DNA of 64,000 nucleotides from Anaerolineaceae bacterium (lineage in GTDB: Bacteria > Chloroflexota > Anaerolineae > Aggregatilineales > Phototrophicaceae): NCBI GenBank assembly GCA_002699585.1, contig PABP01000038.1:496001-560000 (forward strand), in the 5' to 3' direction. Below, piece after piece: positions 8,661 through 17,157 of this stretch. Every line of letters starts with the position of its first letter. Within the stretch, counting starts at the first letter, position 1. A program made the translations under genes and the position numbers. The notes beneath the pieces were generated by a model. It was not told the origin of the DNA and searched no databases. It saw nothing but the letters and a program-made list of their open reading frames with translations.

Positions 8661-9845
8661 CTAAGATGCCGTAAATCGTTGGCGCAGCAAGGCATCATAA
8701 TTGTCGCCAGGGGTAATCTGGCCGAGGATGGCAGCTTGTTTGGCACCTGTCAGCGCGGGCAGCGTTCCGGGGCGACCATACCAGGTTTCGTAGGCCAATA
8801 CAGCAAACACCAGCGCTTCTTTGAAGTCGCTGCTGATGCCGATGTCCTCGTGGCTGAGTACCGTTGCCGGAGCGACATACTGCTCAATCAGGGAGCGCAT
8901 GAACGGGTTGTGATGACCGCCACCACCTAAGATCACTTCATCGATACGGGCCGGAGCGAAACGCTCATAAGCATCGGCGATGTTGGTCGCCGTCAGCGCG
9001 GTCAACGTAGAAATGATCGCATATTGGTCAAGACCACGCGCCTGGGCTTCTTCAATTAGCTCAAGGGCAGCTTCTGTGCCGAACATCTCGCGCCCGGTTG
9101 TCTTGGGATAATCGCGCTGGTAGTAGGGATGCTGTAGCAAATCGTGCAGCCATTCTTCGTCAAGGCGGCCCTGTTTGGCGAGCAATCCGTCTTTGTCGTA
9201 GGTTTGCTGGCCGTCAGTGAAGTGCATGACGGAGACATCGAGCAAGGCATTGCCGGGACCCGTATCAAAGGCGATTGGCTGGGATTGCGTATCGCTCAGA
9301 GGCGGCAAGAAGGTCACGTTACCCATGCCGCCGATGTTCTGGATGGCGCGCCAATGCGACGGATGGCGCAGCAGCAACCAATCGACATAGCCCGTCAGGG
9401 GTGCGCCCTGCCCACCCGCGGCGATGTCACGGGCGCGCATGTTGTTAATCGTCGTGATGCCTGTTCGCTCGGCGATAACTGCCGACTCGCCTATCTGAAA
9501 TGAGGCGTTGACGCTGCCATCGGGCAGGACATTGTGCCACAAGGTCTGGCCATGCGAGGCAATCAAATCGACGGTATCCAGGGCAAAGCCGTTGGCATCC
9601 GCAAATTGCGCAATTGACGTCGCGAACACCTCGGCAATATCGGTATTGAGAATGGCGATTTCATCGACGCGACTTTTCTGGCGATCACAGGCATCCAGAA
9701 TACGCTGGCGCATATCGCTGCTATAAGCATAGGTATCGCCTGCCAGGATGCTGGCTTGCATATCGCCGGGTTGGCCAGAAATCTCGCAGAGCGCGACATC
9801 CACGCCATCGGCAGAGGTCCCCGACATGAGGCCAATAATACGCAT
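8661..9845 (-). CDS. anmK: Anhydro-N-acetylmuramic acid kinase
   Basis: A 394-residue ASKHA-fold kinase that starts with the diagnostic IIGLMSGTSADGVDVAL phosphate-binding motif. It continues with DLIASHGQTLWH, the substrate/ATP motif AFDTGPGNALLDV, and EVILGGGGHHNPF near the C-terminus, all as in AnmK. The enzyme opens and phosphorylates 1,6-anhydro-N-acetylmuramic acid to MurNAc-6-phosphate in cell-wall recycling. No MurQ etherase lies nearby. It heads an operon with the GNAT gene and probably the downstream binding protein and permeases. No strong Shine-Dalgarno is seen before the ATG. Confidence 0.92.
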   Translation of the reverse strand: MRIIGLMSGTSADGVDVALCEISGQPGDMQASILAGDTYAYSSDMRQRILDACDRQKSRVDEIAILNTDIAEVFATSIAQFADANGFALDTVDLIASHGQTLWHNVLPDGSVNASFQIGESAVIAERTGITTINNMRARDIAAGGQGAPLTGYVDWLLLRHPSHWRAIQNIGGMGNVTFLPPLSDTQSQPIAFDTGPGNALLDVSVMHFTDGQQTYDKDGLLAKQGRLDEEWLHDLLQHPYYQRDYPKTTGREMFGTEAALELIEEAQARGLDQYAIISTLTALTATNIADAYERFAPARIDEVILGGGGHHNPFMRSLIEQYVAPATVLSHEDIGISSDFKEALVFAVLAYETWYGRPGTLPALTGAKQAAILGQITPGDNYDALLRQRFTAS

Positions 9846-9971
9846 TGTCTATCTACTTTCTAGGGAGTTGGATACATCGACTTAAGATGTACGTTTCAGT
9901 CATGAATCAAGCCAAGTGTAGCGCAGTTGAAAATCGCAGGCGAGGTTTGGCGAGCAGATTGGTATAAGAAA

Positions 9972-9997
9972 GGAGCCGCCTGTTCTCAGACGGCTCC
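9972..9997 (-). terminator. Terminator of the rhamnosidase/isomerase operon
   Basis: Stem GGAGCCG / CGGCTCC, extended by CTG / CAG across one mismatch, with the loop TTCT. On the minus strand it is followed by TTTCTTAT, and it lies 22 bp beyond the GH78 stop codon, so it should end that transcript. Confidence 0.7.
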
Positions 9998-10019
9998 AGT
10001 TATGACAAGAAAAACGCGA

Positions 10020-12758
10020 TTAGCTGACAGTAAATGTGTACGTTCCGGCTGACACATCATGTGTTTTGCCAGCCACCGATTGCCCGTTCAGGATCACATC
10101 GCCAGAAACGGAATCTGGCAGGTGGACGGTCGCGCTGGTGTTGGGCGGCACAACAACGTTTAGCTCGAACTTGCCGTTTAATAGCTGCCAACGGCTGCTG
10201 AGCAAGCCATAGTCGGTTTTCAGCGAAGCTCTGGCATGGGTCAGGTCGTCACCGGGCTGTGGCCGAATGATCGTATGCTTGTAACCGGGTTGCTCTGGAT
10301 CGACGTTGAGGCCAGCGACCACCGTATATAGCCACGCGCCAATCGCACCATAGGCATAGTGATTGAACGAGTTCATGCCTGGGTCCTGGAAGCCATTGTC
10401 TTCCGTCCAACCATCCCAGCGCTCCCAGATGGTGGTTGCGCCCTGCGTCACGGAGTACAGCCAGGAGGGCCATGTTTGCTGGTTCAGCAGTTGGTAGGCG
10501 ACATCGAGCTTACCGAATGTGCTAAGCACATGGGCGATATAAGGCGACCCGACGAAACCCGTCGAGAGGTGCATATTGCGGCGTTGGATGTCCGCGACAA
10601 GTTCATCCGCCGCTGTTACCTGCATGTCTTCCGGCAGCAGGTCGAAGTGCAGTGCCAGCACATAGGACGTCTGGGTGGGATTAAACAGATTGGTATTGAA
10701 AACGTCCGAGGTCACAGGGCCGTAATCGACGACTTTTAAGTTACCCTGCGAAATGGCATCGGCGTTATCCATCTGGATGCGGCGTGCGGAATATTCGTCT
10801 TGCTCTTTGGTGGCTGTGCTGCCCTTCAGGAAACGATCCTGAAAAGCTTGCTTGACGTCGGCAAACAGCTTGCGATATTTGGCCGCGTCATCGGGCTTGC
10901 CGAGCACATCAGCAATCTGGGCCATGAGATTGGCATCGTAAGCATAGAAGGCCGTGCCGATGAGATCACGCGGGGTGGTCGCATTTATCGACAGCCAATC
11001 ACTAAAACCGGGCCAGCCTTCAAAGTCCGGCGCACAACGAATGTAGTTCGGGCTGGCTTGCTCCAAATAATCCATGAAGCGTGTCATGACGGCGTAGTTA
11101 TCGGCCAGGATATGGACATCGCCATAACTCTGGTAAATGGTCCAGGGGCAGATGATGCCCGCGTCAGCCCAGGCCGGACCCCCATCCGCCATGTCTAGTG
11201 CATTAGGCACCACCGCCGGGATCATTCCCAGTTCATTTTGGGCATCGGAAACATCGTTGGCCCATTTGGTCATGAAGCCCGCGACATGCATGTTGAAAGC
11301 GGCTGTCTGGGCGAAAACCTGAATATCTCCTGTCCAGCCGAGGCGCTCATCGCGCTGTGGACAGTCGGTAGGCACATCAAGAAAGTTACCCTTCTGGCCC
11401 CATTGGATGTTGTGCTGCAACTGATTGAGCAATGGGTCCGAGCAACTGAAATCGCCTGTTGGGACCATATCGGAGTGCAGGACCACGCCCACAATGGTGT
11501 CACTATCGACTTCGCCGGGATAGCCTGATACCTCCACATAGCGGAAGCCATGAAACGTAAAGCGCGGTTCCCAGACTTCTTCACCCTCGCCTTTGAAGGT
11601 GTAATGGTCCGTGACACGCGCGCTGCGTAGGTTGGTCGTATAGAGCGAGCCATCGGGGTTAAGCACTTCGGCAAAGCGCAGCGTAACAGTCGTGCCTGCC
11701 GGGGCACTCCCTTTGAAGCGCACCCGCCCGACCATGTTTTGGCCCAGGTCATAGGTATACAACGGCCCTAGGAAGGCATGCTGGGTCGTCGGCTCGGCAA
11801 TGGGTTTGAGTTCTTCGATGCGTTTGACAGTCGGACCATTGGTTGCGACACGCTGCGCCCCATTGTCCGGCTGCACGACGACTGGCAACCATGAAGCATC
11901 GTCAAAGCCGACTTTGTGCCAACCGGGCATTTCCAGGCGAGCGTCATAGGACTCACCGTGCAGGAGGTCACTTTCAACGATGGGGCCAAACTGATGCTTC
12001 CAGCTACTATCGGTAACGACAACCTGTTTGGAGCCATCTGCCAGGGTGATTTCTAGCTGTGCCAATAAGGCTGGCTGGCGCGTGTAGACCTGGCGACTGC
12101 CCATACCGACATGGCCAACCGCCCAGCCATCGCCAACAATAGCCCCTATGACGTTGTCACCCGCTTGCAGGTGTTGGGTGACATCATAGACATTGTACTG
12201 AACCCGCTTAGTATAGTCAGTCCAGCCAGGGGTGAGGACATCATCGCCGATGATTTGGCCGTTGAGGTAGCATTCAAACAGACCGAGGGCGGTTATATAC
12301 AAGCGAGCAGAAACGACCTCGCCTACATTAAATGGCTTACGGAAAAAGGGCACAGGCACGGCGGCATAAGGGCTACTCATCAGCGAGGTACTGACCCACT
12401 CAGCTTGCCAATCATCAGTGTTGAGCAATCCCATCTCAAACCAGGCGACGTCGCTTTCTGACGATGCGTCTGTCTCATCCCAGACAGTGACTTTCCAGTA
12501 GACGCGCTGGCGCGATGACAGTGCGCCGCCCTGATAAGCCACCTGTACCGACTGATCAGAATCGACCTTGCCCGTGTTCCAAAGGTCAGCAGATTCTATG
12601 GTCAGTTTATTCGGGTCCGTCGCGGCCAGTACGTGATAGGCTGTCTGACGCGCACCCTGGCGATCTGTCGCTAGCTGCCAACTGAAGCGTGGTTGTAGGA
12701 CATCAATGCCGAGCGGATTCTCGCGGTATTCACAACTGAGGTTTGTGATTTCGGTCAT
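10020..12758 (-). CDS. Alpha-L-rhamnosidase, glycoside hydrolase family 78
   Basis: A 912-residue protein with the full GH78 architecture. It has an N-terminal beta-sandwich (PRFSWQLATDRQGARQTAYH), a Bac_rhamnosid_N-type domain with FECYLNGQIIGDDVLTPGWT, a concanavalin-like domain, the (alpha/alpha)6 catalytic barrel and a C-terminal beta domain. The catalytic-domain hallmark DCPQRDERLGWTGDIQVFAQ is present, with the acid/base-associated D-E-R-L-G-W. There is no signal peptide, so it is probably cytoplasmic and acts on imported rhamnosides. Its ATG is preceded by AGGCGG and lies 9 bp after the isomerase stop. It is the last gene of the carbohydrate locus before a terminator. Confidence 0.93.
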   Translation of the reverse strand: MTEITNLSCEYRENPLGIDVLQPRFSWQLATDRQGARQTAYHVLAATDPNKLTIESADLWNTGKVDSDQSVQVAYQGGALSSRQRVYWKVTVWDETDASSESDVAWFEMGLLNTDDWQAEWVSTSLMSSPYAAVPVPFFRKPFNVGEVVSARLYITALGLFECYLNGQIIGDDVLTPGWTDYTKRVQYNVYDVTQHLQAGDNVIGAIVGDGWAVGHVGMGSRQVYTRQPALLAQLEITLADGSKQVVVTDSSWKHQFGPIVESDLLHGESYDARLEMPGWHKVGFDDASWLPVVVQPDNGAQRVATNGPTVKRIEELKPIAEPTTQHAFLGPLYTYDLGQNMVGRVRFKGSAPAGTTVTLRFAEVLNPDGSLYTTNLRSARVTDHYTFKGEGEEVWEPRFTFHGFRYVEVSGYPGEVDSDTIVGVVLHSDMVPTGDFSCSDPLLNQLQHNIQWGQKGNFLDVPTDCPQRDERLGWTGDIQVFAQTAAFNMHVAGFMTKWANDVSDAQNELGMIPAVVPNALDMADGGPAWADAGIICPWTIYQSYGDVHILADNYAVMTRFMDYLEQASPNYIRCAPDFEGWPGFSDWLSINATTPRDLIGTAFYAYDANLMAQIADVLGKPDDAAKYRKLFADVKQAFQDRFLKGSTATKEQDEYSARRIQMDNADAISQGNLKVVDYGPVTSDVFNTNLFNPTQTSYVLALHFDLLPEDMQVTAADELVADIQRRNMHLSTGFVGSPYIAHVLSTFGKLDVAYQLLNQQTWPSWLYSVTQGATTIWERWDGWTEDNGFQDPGMNSFNHYAYGAIGAWLYTVVAGLNVDPEQPGYKHTIIRPQPGDDLTHARASLKTDYGLLSSRWQLLNGKFELNVVVPPNTSATVHLPDSVSGDVILNGQSVAGKTHDVSAGTYTFTVS

Positions 12759-12767
12759 ATTATCCGC

Positions 12768-13565
12768 CTAGCGTGCGCCACATGCCTGGAGACAGGCTTG
12801 CATATGTCCGCGAGACTCAGCGGCAATCGTGCAGCATTGTTCCAGGGTGTAGTCTTTTGCACCAATAATCTCCAGATCAAGTGGCCCAGTGTAGCCATTT
12901 TCGTGCAGGACGCGGATATAGCCGACAAGGTCAATGTCGCCGCGGCCATTCGCCTGATCTTCCGGCTTACCCGGCCCATGCTGGCGACCTTTGCAATCGC
13001 GGATGTGAACGTGTTTAACGCGCGAAATGACGGCAGCGATAGCCTCAACCGGGTTTTCGTCGGCGCGATGGATGTGCGAGGGGTCCATGTCGATGCCAAA
13101 GTTATCCGAACTAATGGCATCCATGACTTTGAGTGTGGTCGGCGTGTTATAGACCGCGCGGCCCACGTGGGCCTTCACACACAAGATGACGCCATATTTT
13201 TCCGCCATGACAGTCAACTCGCCCAATTCGTCGATGGTCCCTTGTAGCGTGGATGGATCCTGATCGGAGCCACCTGGCCCACAATTGATAATCGGCACGC
13301 CGATTTCCACAGCGGCTTGCATGGCTTTTTCCATGATGGCTTTGTCACGCGAAGGCTGTTCTATCGCCAATAGTTCGAGATTGTAGTCCTTAGCGAGTTG
13401 TTTGATTTGCGGGGCGACTTCCTGCCAGCGATCCAGCACCAGATGTTCGCTCATGCCATCAATCGCGGAAAGTTCGATGCCATCGTAGCCCGCCATCGCC
13501 AGATACTTGAAGGCGGTTTCCATATCATAACCACCGAAGAGAACCGAATTTGCGCTAATTTTCAT
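12768..13565 (-). CDS. Sugar phosphate isomerase/epimerase, AP-endonuclease-2 TIM barrel family
   Basis: A 265-residue TIM-barrel protein of the xylose-isomerase-like superfamily. Visible features are the first strand (MKISANSVLFGGYDMETAF), GYDGIELSAIDG, a central IINCGPGGSD, and GIDMDPSHIHR and VKHVHIRDCKGR carrying the expected metal ligands (D, H, H, D). A strong AAGGAG precedes the ATG. It lies 9 bp upstream of the GH78 rhamnosidase gene. Family members isomerise or epimerise ketoses, inosose or 3-keto sugars. With two Gfo/Idh/MocA dehydrogenases close by, handling of a 3-keto glycoside is possible. Confidence 0.85.
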   Translation of the reverse strand: MKISANSVLFGGYDMETAFKYLAMAGYDGIELSAIDGMSEHLVLDRWQEVAPQIKQLAKDYNLELLAIEQPSRDKAIMEKAMQAAVEIGVPIINCGPGGSDQDPSTLQGTIDELGELTVMAEKYGVILCVKAHVGRAVYNTPTTLKVMDAISSDNFGIDMDPSHIHRADENPVEAIAAVISRVKHVHIRDCKGRQHGPGKPEDQANGRGDIDLVGYIRVLHENGYTGPLDLEIIGAKDYTLEQCCTIAAESRGHMQACLQACGAR

Positions 13566-13604
13566 GGGGATCTATCTCCTTAATAAGCTTAGTTCAAGCA
13601 AAAA

Positions 13605-13628
13605 GCCACCATAAGAGATGATGGCGGC
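13605..13628 (-). terminator. Terminator after the SDR gene
   Basis: Stem GCCACCAT / ATGGCGGC (one mismatch) with an 8-nt loop, read on the minus strand into GGCTTTTTGC. It lies directly beyond the SDR stop at 13639 and before the isomerase start at 13565, so the sulfatase-to-SDR operon probably ends here and the isomerase gene has its own promoter or receives read-through. Confidence 0.6.
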
Positions 13629-13638
13629 AGCGTTCTAT

Positions 13639-14361
13639 TTACCAATCTACTTTTTTGCCGTCCCAGTTAAAGAACTGGCCCGTGTCGCCCAGCGTGATGC
13701 CATCAATGGTCTGGACGAGCGACGGGATAGCCTGATCGAGCGTCAGAGTGGCATTGACGCCGCCCATATCGGTTTTGATGAAGCCAGGATGCACGGAAAT
13801 CACACGGATGCCATCAGCGCGTAGATCGCCTGCCAGACAGCGCGTCATCATGTTGAGGGCAGCTTTGCTGGCCGGATAACTGTAATCACAGCCGTTGCTA
13901 CGCATCGTAATTGACCCGGCATCGGACGAAACGTTGATAACCCGTGCGTCGGTGCCATTACGCAACAAGGGTACAAAAGCCTGGGTCACTAGCACGGGCG
14001 ATATGCTATTGACGCGGAAAACTTGCAACATGGCGTCGGCTTCCAGATCGCCCAGGTGGCTGATGTTGGCATCGCGATCATCAACCCCACCGGGCAAGAT
14101 ACCCGCATTGTTGACCAGCATATCCAGGCCATCGGTATGCTGGCGAACCTCATCGACACAGCCCACAATCGACTGCGCATCAATGACATCGAGTTGCAGC
14201 ACTTTGACGCGGTCGGCGTGTTGGGCGGCAAGCTGCTGTAGCTCGTCCGCGGCCCCTGGCCTGCGGCAAGTCGCCAGGATGAGGGCATCGGTCTGCACAT
14301 AGTGACGAACGAGGGCCAAACCAATGCCACGATTCGACCCAGTAATCAAAATACGGCGCAT
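13639..14361 (-). CDS. Short-chain dehydrogenase/reductase (SDR)
   Basis: A 240-residue classical SDR. The nucleotide-binding motif TGSNRGIGLAL (TGxxxGIG) is at about residues 7-17, NNAG is in VNNAGILPGG, the catalytic serine is in VSSDAGSI, and YPASK supplies the Tyr-Lys pair. TAGGAAGTG precedes the ATG. It closes the sulfatase/Gfo/sulfotransferase operon, 30 bp after the first Gfo gene. The substrate is unknown; a sugar or sugar acid is likely from the context. Family is certain, substrate is not. Confidence 0.9.
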   Translation of the reverse strand: MRRILITGSNRGIGLALVRHYVQTDALILATCRRPGAADELQQLAAQHADRVKVLQLDVIDAQSIVGCVDEVRQHTDGLDMLVNNAGILPGGVDDRDANISHLGDLEADAMLQVFRVNSISPVLVTQAFVPLLRNGTDARVINVSSDAGSITMRSNGCDYSYPASKAALNMMTRCLAGDLRADGIRVISVHPGFIKTDMGGVNATLTLDQAIPSLVQTIDGITLGDTGQFFNWDGKKVDW

Positions 14362-14391
14362 AGCACTTCCTAAAACAGCTTATTTGCTGGT

Positions 14392-15387
14392 CTATTTAAC
14401 ATAAACGACCGATTCCGTTTCCAGAGACTCGATGGCAGCGGCCAGGACTTTTTGCGCGGCCAGGGCATCGGCTGCGCTACCGTCGATGTCTTCTGGCGCG
14501 ACACCATCGGTGACCTGCTGCAAGAAGCAATGAATACGCTCACGGAAGGTGTTGACGAAGTTGTGGTGTCCCCCAAACAGCGGATCCGTGTAGACGGTCT
14601 TTTGTAAATTTCCGGCTGGATAAAGGGTCAGCTCGCGCCACATATCTTCTAAGACGAAGCGGCCACCTGTCCCGGCGACTTCGCAGCGCTCCATGGGATG
14701 GCCACGCTCAATGTCGTAGCTGCCCGTCAAGGAGCCGACGACGCCGTTCTTAAAGCGGAAGTTGAATTGGGCCGTTGACCAGATGGCACGTCCTGGCGCT
14801 TTAGTTGCAAAGCACTGCACGGCTTCAATATCGCCACAGAAGTAGCGCATGACATCAACAGTGTGCGGGTGCAAGGATTTGATGTGGTAATAGGGTGAGG
14901 TTTCCGCAGGGTTCATGATCCACATGGCCATGTTGACGAACAACAAGTGCCCTAGTTTGCCCTCTTCCACCCAGGATTTGGCTAACCGCGCGGCAGGCGT
15001 AAAGCGATGGTTGAGGTTGACGCCATAGCAGACGCCCATCTCTTTGCCTTTAGCGACCATCTCCTCCGCTGGCGGGATTTCATTGGAAATGGGCTTTTCG
15101 CCAAGAACGTTACAGCCTGCTTCCAACGCCTGGATCGTCGCCAGGTAATGGTCACTGCTGTTTTCATAGCCGCCGGTTGTCACGCTGACGACATCCGGGG
15201 CCAACTCTTTTAACATGGTGGGGGCATCATAAAAAGCCGGGACACCGTGACGCTCTGATGCTGCGTCGGCCCTCTCTTTAATGATGTCACATACGCCGAC
15301 CAATTCGGCAAGTTCGTCTTCGTTATAGAGCATGGCATGACGATTGCCAATCGGTCCCATGCCGATGACAGCGACTCTTAAGGTCAT
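14392..15387 (-). CDS. Gfo/Idh/MocA-family oxidoreductase
   Basis: A 331-residue protein with an N-terminal Rossmann domain (VAVIGMGPIGNRHAMLYNED). It has the family's EKPIS motif (NVLGEKPISNEIPPAEEMV), which positions the nicotinamide and the catalytic lysine, and a C-terminal alpha/beta domain with the HPHTVDVMRYF histidine motif. Members oxidise or epimerise sugars, inositols and sugar acids with NAD(P). It overlaps the sulfotransferase stop by 4 bp (ATGA). It is clearly related to the second Gfo gene at 16106-17110, sharing NLNHRFTPAA and HPH motifs, so the pair probably arose by duplication. Confidence 0.92.
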   Translation of the reverse strand: MTLRVAVIGMGPIGNRHAMLYNEDELAELVGVCDIIKERADAASERHGVPAFYDAPTMLKELAPDVVSVTTGGYENSSDHYLATIQALEAGCNVLGEKPISNEIPPAEEMVAKGKEMGVCYGVNLNHRFTPAARLAKSWVEEGKLGHLLFVNMAMWIMNPAETSPYYHIKSLHPHTVDVMRYFCGDIEAVQCFATKAPGRAIWSTAQFNFRFKNGVVGSLTGSYDIERGHPMERCEVAGTGGRFVLEDMWRELTLYPAGNLQKTVYTDPLFGGHHNFVNTFRERIHCFLQQVTDGVAPEDIDGSAADALAAQKVLAAAIESLETESVVYVK

Positions 15388-16109
15388 GAGTCCTCCGGTA
15401 TTACATAGTTATATTCCCGCATAGCGGGTTCAAAAAAGTCATAGTAATTGACGCCATCGTCCTTCTTCCAACGATCAACGGCTTCTGGGCGGACGATGAT
15501 ACGCGCCAAGGGTATCTCCAAGAACGTTTCTAACTGCTGCACCGTCGCCTCTTGATTGAGCACAAAATCCTCAAAGCGAACTTCCAGCCATTTTGCAGGT
15601 TTGGGGGTCGCCCGCACGAGGTCATATTGGTATTTCCAGGAGATAGCCCGCAGGTGGCGTTCGTCATCCGCCTGGGGATGTTCGATGCCGAAATCGCTTA
15701 TATCGTCGGTGATATGCCGACCCAGGATGCAATCGCGCGGGTTGCGTATCCAGAAAACGTAGTGCATCTCTGGGAACAAGCGCACAATCCAGGGGTAGAC
15801 CAGCGTCGTTTCCGGGATTTTCCAGCCTTTGAGCGTACCGCGATGTTCTAGTACAGATTGCAGGTAGCTGTTGAGTAGTTCGGTAAACTCATCTGGGATA
15901 GGCATTTCCAAAACCTGGTTGAAATCCCAGGACAGGCCACCATTCCATTTGACATACTGGCCAAAGACACGGCAAGCGTCATACATATCCTCTGGCGGTA
16001 TGAGGTCGCCAGACGGGTTTAAGGTCGCGCCCATGTAGACGCCGCTGGCATAGAGCGTGTGAGAAATTGCGCGTGTGCCGGAATGCCCACGCCCGATAAT
16101 CGTAATCAC
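15384..16109 (-). CDS. Sulfotransferase-family protein
   Basis: A 241-residue protein. The N-terminus MITIIGRGHSGTRAISHTLY matches the 5'-phosphosulfate-binding loop pattern of PAPS-dependent sulfotransferases (xxSGTxxl). FPEMHYVFWIRNPRDCILGRH resembles the 3'-phosphate-binding region (R and N/D near an aromatic strand), and WLEVRFEDFVLNQEATVQQL is the usual KYEDL-like segment. It is locked between the two Gfo/Idh genes with 4-bp overlaps on both sides, so stoichiometric co-translation is likely. A sulfate-transferring enzyme in the same operon as a sulfatase-fold hydrolase is unusual. The acceptor is unknown. Confidence 0.78.
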   Translation of the reverse strand: MITIIGRGHSGTRAISHTLYASGVYMGATLNPSGDLIPPEDMYDACRVFGQYVKWNGGLSWDFNQVLEMPIPDEFTELLNSYLQSVLEHRGTLKGWKIPETTLVYPWIVRLFPEMHYVFWIRNPRDCILGRHITDDISDFGIEHPQADDERHLRAISWKYQYDLVRATPKPAKWLEVRFEDFVLNQEATVQQLETFLEIPLARIIVRPEAVDRWKKDDGVNYYDFFEPAMREYNYVIPEDS

Positions 16110-17110
16110 AACTCGATGACCTTCCCTGTCTCCCAGGATTCAATGGCGGCTTCGATCACTTGCTGCGATTTCAGCGCATCCAAACCCGACGCGTCCACGT
16201 CTTCCGGGGCCACCTGCTCAATGTTCTGCTCCACCCAACGTGACAGGCGGCTGTTAAACGTCTGGCTGAAGTGCGTCATGCCACCCAGATTTTCAAACGT
16301 CTCGATGTCCTTATCATAGCGTGGATAATACGTCAGTTCTTCGCAGGCATCACGCAGCACAAAACGGCCTTCTGAACCGACCACATCCAATGTTTCCAGG
16401 CCATAGGTCCCGGCAGCGCCGAAGTTGCCTTCGTAACTACCACGCAGGTGACCGATAATGCCATTTTCATAGAGCACATTCACCTGGACGTTGGACCAGA
16501 TTGTGCGGCCTTTGCCCTTCTTGAAGAAGGCCTGTACCTTGGCGACCTCTGACTGGGCGAAGTAGCGCATGACATCAAAGGAGTGCGGGTGCAGGGCGCG
16601 CATATGGAAATGCGGGGCGCTTTCATTGGGGTTGTTGATCCACATGGTCATATCAATCATGTTGATCTCACCCAGGCGGCCTTCCAGCACCCAACCTTTG
16701 GCTTTAGCGGCAGCGGGGGTAAAGCGATGGTTGAGGTTGACCCCGTAGCGAATGCCCTGCTCTTTGGCAAAAGCGACCATCTCGGCAGCTTTGTCAATTT
16801 CATTGGAAATGGGCTTTTCGCCGAGTACCGGATAGCCTGCCCGCAAAAGCTGCATGGTCGGCTCATAATGATCGCCACCGTTTTCTACACCAGCGGTGGT
16901 GACGCTAACGGCATCGAACTCGACATTGCTATTGAGCATTTCCTCGACGGAGTAGAAGCCCTGGCAGCCATAGTCCTCAGCAGCCTTATCGGACTTCTCC
17001 TGAATGATGTCGCAGACTGCGACCAGTTCGGCATCGGGATGTTGGCTATAGACACGCGCATGGACGTTGCCAATGTTGCCCATGCCCACAATTGCCACTC
17101 TCAAAGACAT
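16106..17110 (-). CDS. Gfo/Idh/MocA-family oxidoreductase (second copy)
   Basis: The ATG at 17110 is preferred over a TTG at 17119 because GGAG lies about 10 bases upstream of the ATG. The product is 334 residues: an N-terminal Rossmann domain (RVAIVGMGNIGNVHARVYS), the signature GEKPISNEIDKAAEMV, NLNHRFTPAAAKAKGW and LHPHSFDVMRYF. It shares these blocks with the neighbouring copy at 14392-15387 but differs elsewhere, so the two probably act on different intermediates or as successive steps. It lies 47 bp downstream of the sulfatase-fold gene and overlaps the sulfotransferase gene by 4 bp. Confidence 0.92.
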   Translation of the reverse strand: MSLRVAIVGMGNIGNVHARVYSQHPDAELVAVCDIIQEKSDKAAEDYGCQGFYSVEEMLNSNVEFDAVSVTTAGVENGGDHYEPTMQLLRAGYPVLGEKPISNEIDKAAEMVAFAKEQGIRYGVNLNHRFTPAAAKAKGWVLEGRLGEINMIDMTMWINNPNESAPHFHMRALHPHSFDVMRYFAQSEVAKVQAFFKKGKGRTIWSNVQVNVLYENGIIGHLRGSYEGNFGAAGTYGLETLDVVGSEGRFVLRDACEELTYYPRYDKDIETFENLGGMTHFSQTFNSRLSRWVEQNIEQVAPEDVDASGLDALKSQQVIEAAIESWETGKVIEL

Positions 17111-17157
17111 AATTTTCAATCTCCGTTACTATTTTCTATCAAAACTAAATCATTCAG

